IMG/VR virus record: IMGVR_UViG_3300036772_000566 | Span: 1-32,263 of that record | Strand: one strand, 5' to 3' | DNA length: 32,263 bases | From: a virus | Part shown: positions 30,881 to 32,263 of the stretch, piece after piece | Position numbering within the stretch: position 1 is the stretch's first letter | How the letters are laid out: each line of letters begins with the position of its first letter | Position numbers and translations under genes: made by a program | The notes under the pieces: generated by a model | What the model was told of the DNA's origin: nothing | Databases searched by the model: none | What the model saw: only the letters and a program-made list of their open reading frames with translations

Positions 30881-31048
30881 ATGCTGCCTTTTAATCGTTG
30901 TTTAAACTGCAATAAATTGCTCTTTAAAGGGCGATTTATTGAGGTTGAAATAAAGTGCCGTCACTGCAAAACGGTCAATCATTTGAGTGCCGCCGAGCGC
31001 CTAACATCAAATGAGGAATGCAATCATGAAGAAAAAAAACGCACCTGA
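30881..31048 (+). CDS. com: Com, zinc-finger translational activator of mom
   Basis: A 55-residue protein (Mu Com: 62 aa) starting at ATG 30881: MLPFNRCLNCNKLLFKGRF, then IEVEIKCRHCKTVNHLSAAE. The core RCxNCNKLLFK and KCxxCK give a C4 zinc site (Cys 7, 10, 26, 29), as in Mu. Com binds mom mRNA and refolds it so that the mom start is exposed. GGAG at 30868-30871 is the ribosome site. Its end overlaps the lysozyme ATG by 23 bases, whereas in Mu com overlaps mom itself. Only one GATC (30813-30816) lies within 150 bp upstream, so Dam-controlled transcription of the Mu type is not evident. Confidence 0.9.
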   Translation: MLPFNRCLNCNKLLFKGRFIEVEIKCRHCKTVNHLSAAERLTSNEECNHEEKKRT

Positions 31049-31514
31049 GAAAAGTCAAATTATCCCATTATTAGAATTTGAGGAAGGGACTGAATTGTCG
31101 CCCTATCTTGATTCTTTGGGGTATCCGTCAACAGGAACGGGCTTTAAATTGGGGCCAAAGGGTGCTCCCTTAAGTCACTATACATTCATAATTACGCAGG
31201 ATGTAAATGATGTATGGCTGCAATCGCTTGTTGATGTCACTTTGTCTCAGATGTCTAAAGACTCGGTGGTCTCCTCAGCACTTGAGCACTGCAATCAACC
31301 ACGCAAAGATATTTTGACCTCAATGTCTTATCAAATGGGTGAAAGCGGGCTTGATGGGTTTCATGATGCATTGGCGGCAATGACTGCCGAGAATTGGGAT
31401 GAAGCCGCTACGCAAATGTTAGACAGTACATGGGCCACGCAAACGCCAGAACGCGCCCAGCGTCATGCTGACGTTATGCGCTCAGGTGAATGGAAACCGA
31501 CCTATAATTTCTAA
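31026..31514 (+). CDS. T4-type lysozyme (endolysin, glycoside hydrolase 24 fold)
   Basis: A 162-residue muramidase aligned with T4 lysozyme (164 aa). The catalytic E20 and D29 are eight residues apart (EGTELSPYLD), and the beta-sheet turn GYPSTGTGFKLG follows. The position of the third residue, T26 in T4, is Ser35 here. The C-terminal lobe SYQMGESGLDGFHDALAAMT, then WDEAATQMLDS and TPERAQRHADVMRSG, matches T4. There is no signal peptide, so a holin would be needed; no neighbour is an obvious one. ATG 31026 has GAGGA upstream and overlaps com. Mu's endolysin sits in its lysis operon, so this location is unusual. Confidence 0.9.
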   Translation: MKKKNAPEKSQIIPLLEFEEGTELSPYLDSLGYPSTGTGFKLGPKGAPLSHYTFIITQDVNDVWLQSLVDVTLSQMSKDSVVSSALEHCNQPRKDILTSMSYQMGESGLDGFHDALAAMTAENWDEAATQMLDSTWATQTPERAQRHADVMRSGEWKPTYNF

Positions 31515-31528
31515 TAGTTAATATATTG

Positions 31529-31561
31529 AGCGCCCCCGAGCGCCTGTAAATTGGGGGCGCT
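31529..31561 (+). promoter_or_regulatory. hairpin sequestering the mom ribosome binding site
   Basis: Perfect 9-bp arms AGCGCCCCC (31529-31537) and GGGGGCGCT (31553-31561) end one base before the mom ATG (31562). The right arm contains the only ribosome site (GGGGG at 31553-31557). It is not followed by a T-tract, so termination is unlikely. This is the equivalent of the Mu mom translation-inhibitor stem-loop that Com opens. Action of Com here is inferred from Mu. Confidence 0.78.
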
Positions 31562-32263
31562 ATGCCTAAAGTATCTCGAGTACTCAGTCCACGCGGCGCG
31601 ATTAAAGACGGTGAAACGGTGATCGGTTATGGTTGCACCGAGTTAAACGTTAGCCTTATTTCATGCTGGCTCGCTCGTACTATCATCAAATCAAAACACT
31701 ATTCTGGAAGCTTTGTTAATAACAGCTACCTTCATTTAGGTGTTTTTGCTGGCCGCGAGTTGGTCGGCGTGCTCCAGTTCGGTTATGCACTTAACCCGAA
31801 TAGCGGTGCTCGTGTAGTTACGGGTACTGGCAATCGCGGGTATATGGAGCTTAATCGGATGTGGATCCATGACAGCCAGCCTCGCAACACCGAAAGCCGT
31901 GTTTTAAGCTATTCACTAAAGTTAATCACTTTACTTTATCCACGTGTTAAGTGGGTTCAATCGTTTGCAGATGAGCGCTGCGGGCGTGCTGGCGTCGTAT
32001 ATCAGGCTGCTAATTTTGAATATGTTGGTGGTCATGTGACGACGTTTTACGAGCTAGATGGAGAGTATTATCACAAGATTTGCATGGAAGCCGAGAAGCG
32101 CGGAGGCAAACGCGGAGAGTACTTAAGGGCTAACCGTGAGCGAGCTATAACACATCGGTTCAAGCAGTATCGGTATATAAGATTCTTAGATAAGCGAGCG
32201 AGAGCTTGTTTGAATGGTAAGCTGTTTAAGTTTCAAGCTTACCCTAAGCCCGAGGTTAGCTAA
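31562..32263 (+). CDS. mom: Mom DNA modification protein
   Basis: A 233-residue homologue of Mu Mom (about 230-240 aa), which converts many adenines to a carbamoylmethyl form and protects phage DNA from restriction enzymes; it is a GNAT-related enzyme. Conserved segments: [75 protein letters not shown] and [17 protein letters not shown]. The ATG is immediately after an inhibitory hairpin, so translation should be low without Com. The gene ends at the window's last base; the right phage end would lie just beyond. Confidence 0.95.
   Translation: MPKVSRVLSPRGAIKDGETVIGYGCTELNVSLISCWLARTIIKSKHYSGSFVNNSYLHLGVFAGRELVGVLQFGYALNPNSGARVVTGTGNRGYMELNRMWIHDSQPRNTESRVLSYSLKLITLLYPRVKWVQSFADERCGRAGVVYQAANFEYVGGHVTTFYELDGEYYHKICMEAEKRGGKRGEYLRANRERAITHRFKQYRYIRFLDKRARACLNGKLFKFQAYPKPEVS

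Noticed and set aside
31529-31561. Hairpin as terminator of the lysozyme gene
   Set aside because: It is followed directly by the mom start codon with no T-tract; a translation-control role fits better.
1-32263. CRISPR arrays, tRNA or rRNA genes, insertion sequences, integrase-type attachment sites
   Set aside because: None was seen; the DNA is continuous phage coding sequence and the phage integrates by transposition, with its ends outside the window.

Overview
The window holds most of a Mu-like transposable phage (a prophage or its genome) from a gammaproteobacterium, probably of the Enterobacterales. The basis is a gene order and set of protein families that follow phage Mu almost gene for gene: Ner, MuA transposase, MuB ATPase, Gam, GemA (gp16), Mor, the gp27/gp28 terminase pair, gp29 portal, F, G, I/Z, T, gp35 to gp38, L, M, gp41/gp42, tape measure, N, P, gp45 to gp48, S, U, Com and Mom. 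All genes lie on the + strand. The window opens at the ner start codon and closes at the mom stop codon, so the repressor gene and both phage ends lie outside it. The host species cannot be named from this sequence.

Layout. (1) Positions 1-8074 are the early operon: ner, A and B, then a run of small tightly packed or overlapping genes. These include gam, a MazG-like pyrophosphohydrolase, an ANR-family regulator, small membrane and Cys-rich proteins, gemA and a GTG-start zinc-ribbon gene, ending with mor and a strong intrinsic terminator. (2) Positions 8106-15209 are the first late block: a lipoprotein, a DksA/TraR-type zinc finger, DUF2730, gp26-like, a tiny membrane protein, terminase, portal, F and G. 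(3) Positions 15210-16025 are a central punctuation region. It holds an isolated, AT-richer secreted-protein gene (a likely moron), a noncoding stretch where Mu carries its strong gyrase site, and a strong terminator. (4) Positions 16073-21372 hold capsid protease/scaffold, major head protein, head completion proteins and sheath. (5) Positions 21384-30857 hold tail tube, frameshifted chaperone, tape measure, baseplate, fibre and fibre chaperone. (6) Positions 30881-32263 hold com, a T4-type lysozyme and mom.

How it works together. Ner would keep early transcription in check, MuA and MuB carry out replicative transposition, Gam protects DNA ends, and Mor turns on late genes. No separate C gene is seen. 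A 19-bp sequence lies directly after the T-tract of the mor terminator (8106-8124) and again after the terminator upstream of gene I (16026-16044), the positions equivalent to Mu's Plys and PI. It is the best candidate for the Mor-responsive late promoter element, which would make Mor the single middle/late activator. Com is expected to open the hairpin that buries the mom ribosome binding site, so DNA modification is made last. Notable departures from Mu are a lysozyme gene between com and mom, no invertase or second fibre set, and the moron between G and I.
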